Source: Halichondria panicea (taxonomy: Eukaryota; Porifera; Demospongiae; Suberitida; Halichondriidae). Taken from it: a DNA stretch of 64,000 nucleotides. Positions 47,101-62,234 of the stretch are shown here, one piece after another. Position 1 is the first letter of the stretch. Each line of letters opens with the position of its first letter. The stretch spans positions 1,309,001-1,373,000 of the forward strand of contig NC_087387.1 of assembly GCF_963675165.1 (NCBI RefSeq). Direction: 5' to 3'. The translations under genes were made by a program, and so were the position numbers. Below the pieces are notes generated by a model. It ran no database searches. It had not been told where the DNA came from and worked only from the letters and a program-made list of their open reading frames with translations.

Positions 47101-49576
47101 GTAATAATTTTATATATTTTCAAAGTAATATAATAGTCCTGTGCTCACTTGTTGTATATGCTCTGCTTGTATTTGTCGCGGACCCATCCACCCTCCACTT
47201 CCTGTGGGCGTGGCACCAGCTGGATTAGGATGTATAGTCACCTGCTCGGCCGAGCCCATCCCCCCCTGAGCCGATGCTGCGGATGGGGGGGAGCAAAACT
47301 GGGGCATATCATTGAGAGCCGTGCTGTTGTGACGTTGGGGAGGCTGTGAGGGGCGTGACACTTGTGGAGTGTGACCCTGTGACGGATGTGGAGCACCTGG
47401 AAAAATTGTTCAATAAACAAGTTTCAATGCCAAAAAGTCTTGTAATTTGGATATCTAGAGCAACATGTCTTGTGAGTATAAGAAAAACAATAGAGCCAAG
47501 CTCTGCCTCTCGTAAGTGAAGGGTGTGTAAACTAAAGTGTGAAGGGATGGCCATGTGCTATTGGGATGGCCATGTGCTATTGCTATTGGTGTTCACCTAA
47601 CAACCGTCTTACTTGTCATCAACACATTTGAAAACTTAGTAATTCCAAACTAGACAACAAAAGTTCATATCCATGCGTTACATACCTACATAAGGGACAG
47701 CATTACTGTGGCAACTAGCATAATTATACATGATGTAACTGGTACATAAATTGCTATTAGGGTACATATAGATGCACTACCGTATTACTAAAATGTCTTG
47801 CGAGCATCAAACATTTGCGAACTTTGCGATGGTTGATCAATTCGCAACAATAAAATCCGCAAAACCTAAATTATTACTAGTAAATACACCCAATCCTTGC
47901 CAGAACGCAATAGTTAGATCGCAAAGGGTCAAATTTTCTGCTATTTGGCTCATTCACAAAAGGTTTTTTACCAGCAAAATATTCTAGTAATACGGTATAA
48001 CACTACATGCACATCACATGTAGTATGAGACTCACCAGGATAACTGGGAGGTGGGTTGTGAGCAGTGACTGATGGGGGACCACTGTGCATGTGAGGTGTG
48101 GAGGGGTGGGCCTGTGAGGACGTGACTGACGGGGGATGGGCAGGCTGTGACACTGTGTGGAGCTGTGAGTGGAGGGGTGGAGGGGGTGGGAGTCCAGGAG
48201 CTGCTTGCGGCTGTTGCTGCTGTGATGATACAAACTATTATTGTGACCTACAAACACATGTACATGTACTACTAATACAGTGGGTCCAGTCCAAACAATA
48301 GTGTAAGTATTCTCATTGGCTCTTGGTATAATTATACAAAAATTCCTTTGGTTCCAGTTTTCTATCCAATAAAAAGGTCTGATTCATCTGATGCTATGAT
48401 GCTATGATATCTACAGCAGGACAAGTATTGTGTGGACCTTAGCATGATTCAATCTCTGTAACGTTCATGCATGTATAGTAGTGTCCATCTGACCACTAAC
48501 TTCCTATTCAGACCACACTACATAGCATTTGGAATACCCCTACTGGTCGATTATTGGTCAATGATGAGTGGCCTCGCGCCACATGGTCTTAAATCAGAGG
48601 AGGTCTGACATGCGTGCACGAATCACTACAAGTTCAGTGCATTTGGCCTGCGTGTTATCACGTGACCGCAATGACATCAATGCACTGAACTTGTAGTGAT
48701 TCGTGCACGCTTGTCGGACCTCCTCTGGTATTGAATACTACCACACTCACTAACAGTATTGTTCAGTATTACTTACAGCAGGTGTGTTAGGTTGAGGATA
48801 GACAGGGGTGTGAGGGGTTGACACTGAATTTCCAGCAGGGTACCCCTCTACAGACGATGTACTCATGGTCCTGGGTCTGGGGGGATGATTTGGCGGGAGA
48901 ATTTGCCCCCCTGGATGGGCCATGGTAGGAGCACTGGACAAAGTTGGCTGGAGAAACGAGAAAATTTGTTTGATGACATTTGATTAAATTAAATACACGA
49001 TGTGGTTCAAATAGTTCAAATTCCAATGTACATACCTGTACTGAGGTAGACTGCTGAGTTGGTGTCACATGAGAGGGTGGTGAGGTCACATGATTGGGCA
49101 TCCCAGTCAGGTGACCATGTACACTGGTCTGGTGACCTCCAGGAGGTGGTGGTGTCAGTACACCATCAGGACCTCCATTGCTAAGCCCCACGGGGTGCTT
49201 GTGAAGCTGTGCTGTTGCCGTAGCCGTGGCTGTCGCTGTGGCCGTTGCAGCTGCTGCTACAACAGCCGCAGCCGCTGCTGCCGCTGCCGATATATTACCA
49301 GGTATGTTGTTGTTATTGTTATTAGGAGGGGTAGCGGCGTACTGAGTGTTACCGTGAAGATAGCCATTTGTAGCTACAGCATTTGGGGGCCCATATGATG
49401 AATTTGAAGAAACGTCAGGATTTTGAGGAGCTATTTGGTTTGGAGGGACACGGTTGTCTACCATTTGCATGTAGTTGCCGGGAGATGGGTGAGCGCCAGG
49501 ATAGTACATAGGGTCGTGATGGGTCCCACCGTTGGCTGCCATGTAGGGGGACTGTGTGTGTGTGTGTGTGCGTGTG

Positions 49577-49634
<58 letters not shown>

Positions 49635-49659
49635 CGTGCGTGCGTGTGTGTGTGCGTGC

Positions 49660-49703
<44 letters not shown>

Positions 49704-52700
49704 TGTGAATACACCATGTACCACATATACATAAACAGTAGTTTTGGCCACAATCCATGAGAGAAAACATGGGCCAATTGATGCAAGATAAGCGAAATGT
49801 AACTAATGTGATTGGTAATTCCTGGGAAGTTGCTGTTGTGTGGTTAGCAGTATACATGTAGTACTCACCACAGTAGTGCTTCCACCATCGCTTGGCGAGT
49901 GTGTGGCCACCCCAGCATGGACTGTCGTTACTATGGAAACCCGAGCCATCGGGTCTTGTGAAGGCCAACGTTGTGGCTGCTCACTGCACAAATGATGAAC
50001 ATTAATGGAATCATAACCTCCCCCTTCATGTCAAATTCCAGAGAGCAAAAGTTTACTATTCAGTTAGCACGCACCATTAACTCTCCCACACCAAACTACC
50101 AGCATTCTTGATATACATGCATGTATACATGCATGTATATCGCACATGCATGTACGCACATGTATAATAATAATGGGATGCTGCTGTGTAAGAAAATAAG
50201 CACATGTACACTTTTATAACCACAATGTAAAAGAGCAGCAGCTACACAAAATGTCCCTTATAGACAGGCAGGGTAGAAACGTGTTCAAGTGTTTAAAAGG
50301 GCGACTCGGTATTATATTACTATCCAATACACAGCATTCCTATAGTTTATAGTCGGACAAAAAACAGTACAGCAAAAACAAATGCACAATCCACTCACCC
50401 AGGATGACCCGAGTATTGATTGGGAGGTGCTCTACCGTGTGCTGCTTGAGCGGCTGCAGCCTGTGCTGCCTGGGCCATCTGCATGGCTGTGTGTTGAGAG
50501 CCGTGGCTAATAGGCATCATCCCTCGAGCACGCTCGGCAATGTTCTGGTTTCTCATCAGCATGAGACGACCCAAATCTTCACCCCACTGTGTGAGCAGGG
50601 CTGTGTGTGTGTGTGTGGGTGTGTGTGTGGAGAGGGGAGTGGGTGTGTGGAGAGGGAGAGGGGGCGTGGCACTTAACTAGGGTTGAGTATTTACCTGCAA
50701 AATGCTTAGCCTAAAATTATAGACACAATTAAGCTAAAACTATGCTTTGAAAACTAGGAATTAATGTACAAGTAGGTTAGAGACTGGTTCTCAGTAACAG
50801 CAGGAGCACATACATGTACATGCATGTAAAGAATAAAGATTTATGTAGCCATATTATATTATAGCAGGAGACAGTTATGTAGATCCAAGGTCAGATAGCC
50901 ATAAAAGAGCTAGATAAAACCTGTTTCCTCGTTAAGCATTTCCCATAAGGCTTCCAACTATTGTTAACAAATACACCTCATAAATATCTGATCTAAAATT
51001 TAATGGTTAACCTAAAATCTGTAACTGCAAAGAATACCAATACATAAATATAGTTCACAAGGAAATGGCAGTGTATAACAAACAGTACAGTGTTGTAGAG
51101 CCATCCCATGAACTATCAATGTTGACAGTTGGACGCCCACCTACTACCATATAAGCCTTCAGTTGTGTACACAGTAGTTACCTGCGTTAGGTGGGGAGAA
51201 CTTGTCTTTGTGATTGCAGCACAACGCCAGCAATCGGTACCCTGCATGTGGAAGTCATAATTATAATAATTATAATAATAAAAAAAAAGTCATTTCAAAC
51301 CTTGAACCTTAGTACGGTACAATGTAGGTCAAAACATGTACTTCCATTTTGAGGTAATATGTAGGTTTATAAAAACAGATCACATTTAGACATAAGTATC
51401 CACGATTGCATGTGGTCTTGCATGTGGTCTTGCATGTACATGTAATCGCTAGTTACTGGTCTTCCCCTTGGCCTTTGCTTAGGCGGCAGAGGTTAAAACA
51501 CGTGCACTTCTAGGTAGAGCCATTCATTTCTTGCACTTTTAAGATATCATAACAGTATCGTAAGGCTTCGGAGAAGAGCCTAGAAATGCTATCAGCTTTG
51601 AGCAGCACTCGCTACAGATATGTTGGGGGGGGGACCAGAATACATAATTGTACGAACTAACTATAGAATGATTTGCACGTACGTTACACCTTTGGAAACC
51701 TCCTACCCTTCCCGTGCAAAATGCAACCACTAAGTACGCTCAGCTCGACCATACACCAACACAAGGGAAATACAGGTTAACCACACAATAACAATGAAAG
51801 TACTATTGTTGAGAAACTCAAAACAGAACAGAATATACTAACAAACAAGGGGTGGGAGGGGGTGCTCTGTGATTACCCTGACAACACGTTTGTACACATA
51901 AAGCTATGATATAATCACACGACAAGTTAAATTAAATATGACATCACACGACCTTTAGGGACAAAGGTTAAGTATGACAACACCATAATCTAGGACAGAA
52001 GTATAAGTGAACAGCTGACATACATGTATGATCATGCAGTAATTGATTACCAAAACATCGTCAGTTTTTTTGAAAACATTAATTAATCACGCTTAACTTT
52101 GGAATATGAGGTTCAGCGGGGCCAAAATGAGCACACACCCCTACACACACACACCCACACCACACACACACATGCGGTCTCACCTAGATCCAGATCGAAA
52201 CCGGGAGAAGCAGCGAATCTGCTGACAATTTGTAGACAATTCATTAGTCCGAGTTCATACTGAGGCCTGAATGCTCTGGCATCACTGCACCAGATGTGTA
52301 GCTCCCTGGCTGCCGACACAAAGCCTTGATGGGTACTCAACTGTTGCCGCAGTACCTAAACAGGGCAATAAGACAGTGGACAGTGTTACAAGTACCAAGC
52401 ATTCTGATTAGAGGCAATGATATGCATGAGTTATATAGTGGAACATAGTAAGGACACCTCTTATATTCAGGACACTCAATTAAGTCCCAGAGATACACTA
52501 ACCCCTGACACTTCATAAAAACAGTACACTTTCTATGGTACCCAAAGTGTCCATGTTTTAGAGGTTCCACTGTTACAGCATATATTCCATGTATTTGTAA
52601 GATGCAGAAAAGACACTTGGAAATGGACTAGTTGGCCTTATAGTACCTACCACTACTCAAGTGCACATTCTAACACTACCCTATCCAGTTTCACTAGAAA

Positions 52701-52985
52701 ATTGGTTTTGCACTCAAAAACAGGAAATGAACATCGTACAGCATACACGCAGTACACAGAAATGCAGGTGCATAGACCTGATATTGGCCAAAACAATACA
52801 ATACTAATGTTACCATTGAGGTTATTGCAGTGCACAGGTTAATGGGTTCATCTACAAAACAGATGGTGCCATGCAGTGGTTGTTACCTGTAGTCTCTCAT
52901 TGGTCTGATGTATGTGCTGTTCCATTGAGATTGGCAAGGACATTGGATGCTGCATCGGCTGTGTGAATGGGGAGGGTGGGCTCAG

Positions 52986-53030
<45 letters not shown>

Positions 53031-53294
53031 GGGGGAAGTGAGTGGGAGGGTAGGCACTTTAGTGCTAGTTAGTGGGTGTGTGAGGGTTAAGTAGGGTGTG
53101 TGAGTGGGAGGGTGGGTTTAGTTAGTTTTAGGGTAGTTCAAGTTAGTGTGTGTGGATGTGAGTCATATAGTGGACATGTGTGTGTGGATGGGAAGGTACA
53201 GGTAGCGAAAGTGGGAGACTAAAAGAAGCTAGTATCGTGACTGCTTGAGTGACAATGTTAGTTTGTTAAGAATATACAGCTATATTATGTTTTA

Positions 53295-53347
<53 letters not shown>

Positions 53348-55400
53348 TAGTAGGACTTCAGTGTTGGGTGCATCATTCAAGGACATAAAACAATGATTCT
53401 AATACAACATTCATTCATTCCAACTCACAAATCGTACAACACTAGCTTTGTTTTTAAAGTGCTGAGCTACAGCAAGTGCCAACTACTTAATCACAGTCTA
53501 ACAAGGACTAACAGACTGGCCATAATTGGAATAAATCCACTGTACAGCACACATATATTTTACAAATTATTGACCTGTGACATGTTCATGTGGGGTGCCC
53601 CTGTAATAAGAAAACCACTAATTATATTCATAGGCCACCTGCTCTAAGGTCACAACCTGTACACATTTTCTACATGTACACAAATATCTTCACAGTACAC
53701 ACGTATGTAGCATCCTGTTCACAGAGAGAGATATGCAGCAATCAAAAATGCTTCACTTATAGGACCACCAAACACACGACTAAAACAGTGAGGCTTAAGG
53801 CTCCATTAGGTACAACTATATAATATGCAGGCTTACAGTACACACACAATCACACTTCAGTGAGCAATGAGCTAAACAATGTAACCGGATTCTGGCAATT
53901 GTGCTTCCCGGTTAGCTTCAACTTCTCAGAACACGTGCAGTTTGAATAACTAGTAGAGACACACTTTACCTCAGAGGTACCCATAGCAATTATAATTATG
54001 TGGAAATAGAAAAGAGAGGCAGTGTGTTCTGATCTAGACTTTGAGGCTCTCTTATGATAAGTGTGAAGTGCAAAATTGCACCACATGCATACATGACATC
54101 ATGTGCAAAGTGTCGTTCAAAATTGCATCACCGAGCATCAGTCTTACAAATATGCAAGGCTGTATGTATATGGCAGTTAGGAAACGAAACATACACATGT
54201 AATGGTAGGTTCTAGAGGAATGCATGGCTGGTTCGTTGATAATTATAGATGCTTGATGCGAGTTTGCAAACAACTAGTGCTGTACCATACAATACACCAA
54301 CACCTAATTAACATGCTTAAGAGTAACCTACGAAATCTCTTGAAACCAGGATATAAGGTGACCTGACCTGCTCTTCGAGGTTAATGTGATTAACAAGTGG
54401 TTACTTTGTGGTTAACACACACACACACAGGGACCAGATAATACACCTAACCATTTTATATGGACAGCCACAGAATAAAAACCTGTTCACTTATACCTAC
54501 AAGGTATTAAAATTTGCACTTGTACAATTAATGGAGCACATCCAAAAAAGCTAGCACATACCGTATAGCGCGAAATGTTCGAGGGGCTTAATTTTCGCGG
54601 ATTTCGTGGGTTAGAATTCTATACGAAAATTAAGTCCACGAAAATTGTTCTTTAATTAGAATTACCTGCTATCGTGCAAATATTTAAAGGCGTGGCTTCC
54701 GGTAAGCAGTCATTCCGCGAACATTGTGCAACGAAATGGTTTTTAGAGGCCAATCCACGAAATATAAGTGCCTCGAAAATTTCGCGCTATACGGTAGTTT
54801 GCAAATAAAAGGAGAGGTTCACTATCAAAATCTGATAACAGACCAACTACCACACAACGTGAATATTTTACAAAAGTTAGCAAAGTGTATGTGCATGTGT
54901 GTGTCTTATAAACAATTGAATACACTTGAAAATGGAGAGCTTTCTAACGACTTAGTACGAGAAAGACACGATTTTGTGGTTAATTCAATGGAGTGCTTCT
55001 CTGCATTTACAAGCTACTAGTTATGTTAATCCTCGGTAAATAAACACAGGTGAACTAATCGTAGATCAAAACAAAACAAACCAGAGACTTGATTTTGAGG
55101 GTCTGATAGCGCTATCAAAGTGCTACAGATTACACAACAATCCAAATGGCCACTTACAATACGTGCAAACTCAGTGTAATAATTGTACAAAACATCAGCT
55201 ACCAAACCTAAACACAAATCTTACTGACAAAATGCATTGCAAATAATTATAAAGATTGCCCCCTAACTAGCTAGCTGGTTGTAATTTTAATACACTATCA
55301 CTTGAATTGAATGTCTCAATTTTCAACAGTGATTTACTAAGCAATAGTATACACCAGCAGCATATAATAATATCATGCTAGTACTTCACATACTTACCAT
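40720..55400 (-). CDS. ZMIZ1: ZMIZ1/2 ortholog, SP-RING (MIZ) SUMO ligase-type coregulator, 22 exons
   Basis: PIAS-like transcription coregulator. Exons: 55400-55398, 52958-52887, 52355-52184, 51241-51182, 50600-50399, 49983-49869, 49551-49036, 48947-48777, 48219-48036, 47396-47149, 47062-46841, 46608-46204, 45591-45456, 45070-44826, 44395-44300, 44086-43981, 43419-43289, 43189-43053, 42708-42620, 42435-42326, 41516-41328, 40827-40720. One frame, 1,238 residues (human 1,067). N-terminal TPR-like region: [43 protein letters not shown]. Exon 7 has the Ala then Ala-Thr tract typical of ZMIZ1. Exons 8-13 are proline-rich. Exons 14-16 hold [20 protein letters not shown] and [23 protein letters not shown] in exons 17-18: [20 protein letters not shown] and [11 protein letters not shown]. 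Acidic C-terminus [17 protein letters not shown]. Exon 1 appears to supply only the ATG, so its exact position is the least sure part. Confidence 0.94.
41214..41311. mobile_element. TACCGTA-clan fragment in a ZMIZ intron
   Basis: One-armed fragment ending CACGAAAATTACCCTCTATA then CGGTA, with CAACCACGAAAACCACGAAC inside. Its duplicate lies at about 33456-33545, so it predates the segmental duplication. Confidence 0.7.
41690..42118. repeat. Composite dispersed repeat (TTGCAGCTC block plus R2 copy c)
   Basis: 41690-41845 matches 30346-30510 and 41846-42118 matches R2 copies at 31050-31587. The side-by-side order suggests one roughly 430-bp parent repeat. It is absent from the matching place in duplication arm 1, so it arrived after the duplication. 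Confidence 0.7.
44087..44128. repeat. (GT)n microsatellite abutting ZMIZ exon 16 acceptor
   Basis: On the gene strand the CA run continues to the AG of the acceptor at 44087. Confidence 0.95.
44682..44838 (-). repeat. Minisatellite of 57-bp units copying the ZMIZ exon 14 splice donor
   Basis: Units contain ATTGATAGGGTAAGCCACTC on the gene strand, with donors at 44825 (true exon end 44826), 44768 and 44711. The half-unit GCCACTCAAATA is also repeated between them. Confidence 0.88.
45667..45806. mobile_element. Foldback MITE in a ZMIZ intron
   Basis: 140 bp; arms CAGGTTGGTTGGCAGAAGTT and its inverse, each about 45 bp (through GAAGTGCAGTCAA), around a 50-bp centre. Only copy seen here. Confidence 0.88.
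45986..46154. mobile_element. TACCGTA-clan MITE (ACCGTATAGCATG subfamily)
   Basis: Ends ACCGTATAGCATGTATTTCG and the inverse CGAAATAATTATACACGCTA then TACGGTA; inner TATAAATGTTCGCGG and its inverse. In a ZMIZ intron. Confidence 0.8.
47778..47997. mobile_element. TACCGTA-clan MITE (TACCGTATTACTA subfamily)
   Basis: 220 bp in a ZMIZ intron; ends TACCGTATTACTAAAATGTC and the inverse ATTCTAGTAATACGGTA. Interior TTCGCAACAATAAAATCCGC; the CCACGAA words are replaced by TTTGCGAA-type words. Confidence 0.8.
48596..48726. mobile_element. AGAGGAGGTC foldback MITE, copy 4
   Basis: 131 bp in a ZMIZ intron, nearly perfect arms AGAGGAGGTCTGACATGCGT / inverse; centre TTATCACGTGACCGC. Best preserved copy in the window. 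Confidence 0.92.
49554..49696. repeat. Long (GT)n-type tract abutting ZMIZ exon 7 acceptor
   Basis: About 140 bp of GT with GC interruptions; on the gene strand it ends in CACACAG, the acceptor of exon 7 at 49551. Produces long false open frames of His-Thr or Val-Cys repeats. Confidence 0.95.
52959..55397. other. ZMIZ intron 1
   Basis: 2.44 kb, the longest intron of the gene. Holds GT tracts at 52988-53024 and 53298-53345 with G-rich DNA between, a TACCGTA-clan MITE at 54559-54796, and otherwise unremarkable AT-rich sequence. First introns of this size often carry enhancers, but nothing here shows that directly. Confidence 0.6.
54559..54796. mobile_element. TACCGTA-clan MITE (TACCGTATAGCGCG subfamily), copy 2
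   Basis: 238 bp; ends TACCGTATAGCGCGAAATGT and the inverse of TACCGTATAGCGCGAAATTT. Inverted relative to its sister at 5054-5296 and very similar inside (CGTGGCTTCCGGTA, CCACGAAATATAAG). Confidence 0.9.
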
Positions 55401-55868
55401 TAAAGACATAGTATGTCACAGTTTCACTGCACAGTACAGATAGAGTGTAGTTTACTGCTATTAGTTCAGCTGTGTGCTAAGTACTCCACTGATTTCAAGT
55501 CTTGCGCTTGCTTGAGACATTCACCAGCCGGTTTCTCCTTTTGCTAAGACTATAGTATACACTCTAGCTATGTTCAGTCCTGCATATGGCATGGTCTTCG
55601 CAAACTACTGTGTACTGGCTTCGTAACGATTGACCTTAGGCCTTTGATGAATTTACTGAGTTAGTAAACGGAGAATTTTCCGTATTTTACCCTGATACAC
55701 TTTGACAAATTTTTGTGGTTGCCCTTAGCAATTTCACAGAAATAACAACATCATGCAAGGTCAGCAATTCACAACTTCCCAATAGCAAGAAACTCTGCTG
55801 GAAGACGACAAGAGGCTGAGCAACCATTTAAATCCAGCTATCTACCAGTGTGTGACAGAGAGTGCAAG
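55401..55868. promoter_or_regulatory. Divergent promoter region, ZMIZ (-) / STK33 (+)
   Basis: 468 bp between the proposed ZMIZ ATG (55400) and the STK33 ATG (55869), which point apart. Both promoters should be here unless STK33 has an upstream non-coding exon. No repeats; no convincing TATA box. Confidence 0.6.
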
Positions 55869-59872
<4,004 letters not shown>

Positions 59873-59887
59873 CAGCAGCCTCATTGA

Positions 59888-59893
59888 TTTATT
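59888..59893 (-). terminator. Polyadenylation signal, MRH-like gene 1
   Basis: AATAAA on the minus strand, 152 nt past the stop at 60045. With the opposing signal it implies overlapping 3' ends. Confidence 0.5.
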
Positions 59894-59993
59894 CGTGTGT
59901 GTATATTAGTCGATATTCGATATTCACATTGTACCATAATTTTTAATGCAACAACTTAATTATAGTCAAGCACACAAAAATAATGTTTCCAAC

Positions 59994-59999
59994 AATAAA
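59994..59999 (+). terminator. Polyadenylation signal, STK33
   Basis: AATAAA 122 nt after the STK33 stop codon, in the 172-bp convergent spacer. Confidence 0.6.
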
Positions 60000-60044
60000 A
60001 TATATACAACAAAGCTGTGCTATGCCGTTTGGTCCACTTTGATC

Positions 60045-61108
60045 TTAAATTAAGTGTTTGTTCGATTTCCTTGACCTGTAGTAATCTTCACAATCAAATC
60101 TTTCTTGGCCAATGCACTTTCCCCTCACCTCAAAATTCTGCGAATACAAGAAAAAAATTAGCTTATTGCATTTATAATCAGCACTCAGCAGTCAGTCAAC
60201 ATAATACCAGTATAAATATTACTGAGCTAGATAATCAGTCTACTCACATATTGCAAATAAGGGTCTTCACTAATGAACTTGACAGTCGGCTCCATCACAG
60301 TGTGATCAACAATGAATTTAATGATAGTGACTCTCCAAGTGGTTCCGGAGGTGTACTCCACCTGCCAGTTAGGGAAATTCTCCGGAGTTGCCTGCCAGTT
60401 ATCCATTAACCAGATCGGTTCACTCGTTTGTCCACAGTTCCAAAAAACATCAGCGCTCTGACAGACCTGCAGTTTTATTAAAAGAGAATGCTATTATACC
60501 AAATCTCCTCTTGCAATTGCAAGTCCCTTCTCCATGCAGGTAGCTATAGGGTACAAATACTAGATAACACTCTTGAGCGAAAGCAAAACATGGCGAGAGG
60601 CATTAGCACAGCGCAGCTTTCAACACTCGTTCAGTCATGTGTACATGAAGTATCTATAAACCGCTGAATTAATGACTGCAAAGAACTAACATCACAAAAA
60701 AACATGTCGTCTACTCACAGCAACGTTTGTTCCTGCAGGATATCCTGGACACTCTTCGACATGACACGGGTTCCAAATGTACCAATAGGTATTACCGTGA
60801 GCTCCTCTGGGTGTGGGCTCTGTTATTTTCAACCTGCAGTATAAATTAGTATTAGGAGTACAAATATTCATGCACTCCTGATTCTAGGCATGTAATGTAC
60901 ACATGTAAACAATGGTATAATTGTTGTGGAGGTGTGGCTGGAGTGCAATTGGTGCTCACGGAAAGTCAAAAGCTTTGGAGAGATCAAAGCTTGTCCCATT
61001 GCATCTTGCAGTGCAGAGGTAGTTCTTATCTGGGATACACTGTGCAGCTTCTCCGGACTGAGAAGAGATGAACAGCACCAGGCTCAGCAAACACAATGAA
61101 ATCTTCAT
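60045..61108 (-). CDS. Small secreted MRH-like protein, paralog 1
   Basis: Exons 61108-60960, 60833-60719, 60466-60248, 60137-60045; 191 residues. A signal peptide (MKISLCLLSLVLFISSQSGE) is followed by a single domain: AQCIPDKNYLCTARCNGTSF, DLSKAFDFP, YWYIWNPCHVEECPGY, VCQSADVFWNCG, NWQVEYTSGTTWRVTIIKF, FEVRGKCIGQ. The order DLS...Y.W.PC...VCQ...G...Y..G...I.F...FEVR..C matches the mannose-6-phosphate receptor homology (MRH) fold, as in CI-MPR repeats and Atg27, so glycan binding is a fair inference but untested. There is no membrane anchor, so it is probably secreted or lumenal. A repeat fragment shared with 30511-30580 lies in its second intron. Function unknown. Confidence 0.75.
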
Positions 61109-61266
61109 CTTGCTGGGGTCTTTAGATCATGTGATTAGCTTCAGGATGCACATGCGCACCAGACTAGAACATTATTCACAGAAAACAGTAGACAAACAAA
61201 TCTCATACATAATTATTTAGTTTTTCTGGGTTCTGCTCTTTTGTTTCTTTACTGTTTACTGTTTCT

Positions 61267-62133
61267 TTACTGTTTCTTTACTTTGTTCCTTGACTCATAG
61301 TACTGCTGGCAGTCGTAGCTGTCTTGTCCAATGCACTTCCCTCTCACCTCAAAATTCTATGGAGACATAATAATTTATAATATAGGCTTGATTGTAAAAA
61401 AAACTTGCTACACACATATTGTAGATGTGGTTCTTCACTGATGAACTTGATAGTTGGTTCCTTCACAGTGTGGTCAACAATAAACTTGATGATAGTGACT
61501 CTCCAGAAGCTGCCGGAGATATATTGCACGTGCCAGTTGGGGAAAGTTTCACCAGCACTCGGTCGGGTAGTATCCATCAACCAGATGGGCTGGCTTGCCT
61601 CTCCACAGTTACTATAGAACTCGTGATCAGCCTTCTGACAAACCTGCACAGCAACAAGAAAAGGGCTCAATAACAATAAATTATTATGTTGACATATACC
61701 AAAACTGGAAAATAGAGCTATAGTCTAGCTATGAATCGTCAGAAAATCAGCTGTTAATTAATACTTGACGTACAGCAATGTCTGTTCCTGCAGAATATCC
61801 AGGACACTCTTCGATGTGGCAGGGGTTCCACGTGTACCAGAAAGTACTCCCGTCATCTCCTCTGGGTGTGGGCTCAGTGATTTTTATCCTACAAATAAGG
61901 TACAAAAATTATTTTGGCCAGGTGTTGCTGAAGTATTTACTAGATCTCTAGATCTGTAACTATGAAAATGCTTACGGAAAGTCAAAGGCTTTAGAAAGTT
62001 CAAAGCTTGTTCCATTGCAATGTGCAGTACAGAGGGACTTCTTATCCGTTGCACACTGAGCAGCTTCTCCCAGGTACGTAGAAATGAAGAGTCCCAACAA
62101 ACACAACAACAGGAAAAATAATTTGTTAGCCAT
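61267..62133 (-). CDS. Small secreted MRH-like protein, paralog 2
   Basis: Exons 62133-61976, 61888-61774, 61643-61416, 61356-61267; 196 residues. Signal peptide MANKLFFLLLCLLGLFISTY, then the same domain as paralog 1 (AHCNGTSFELSKAFDFP, FWYTWNPCHIEECPGY, VCQKADHEFYSNCG, FWRVTIIKFIVDHTVKEP, FEVRGKCIGQDSYDC). Exon 3 is 9 nt longer than in paralogs 1 and 3. The C-terminus (NKVKKQ) is encoded in a TTTCTTTACTG repeat that runs past the stop, so its end may be variable between individuals. Intron phases are identical to its neighbours, showing tandem duplication. Confidence 0.75.
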
Positions 62134-62234
62134 CTTTTTGTTGTTGCAGACTGAGCCCCACCCCTCTCCAAAAATGACGTAAATGTACATGCAAATGAGC
62201 AGACAAGATACTGTACATAAAAATAATATGTGTA

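Noticed and set aside
49458-49786. Long His-Thr and Val-Cys open frames
   Set aside because: Translations of a (GT)n/(CA)n tract; the real coding part is only ZMIZ exon 7 from 49551 downward.
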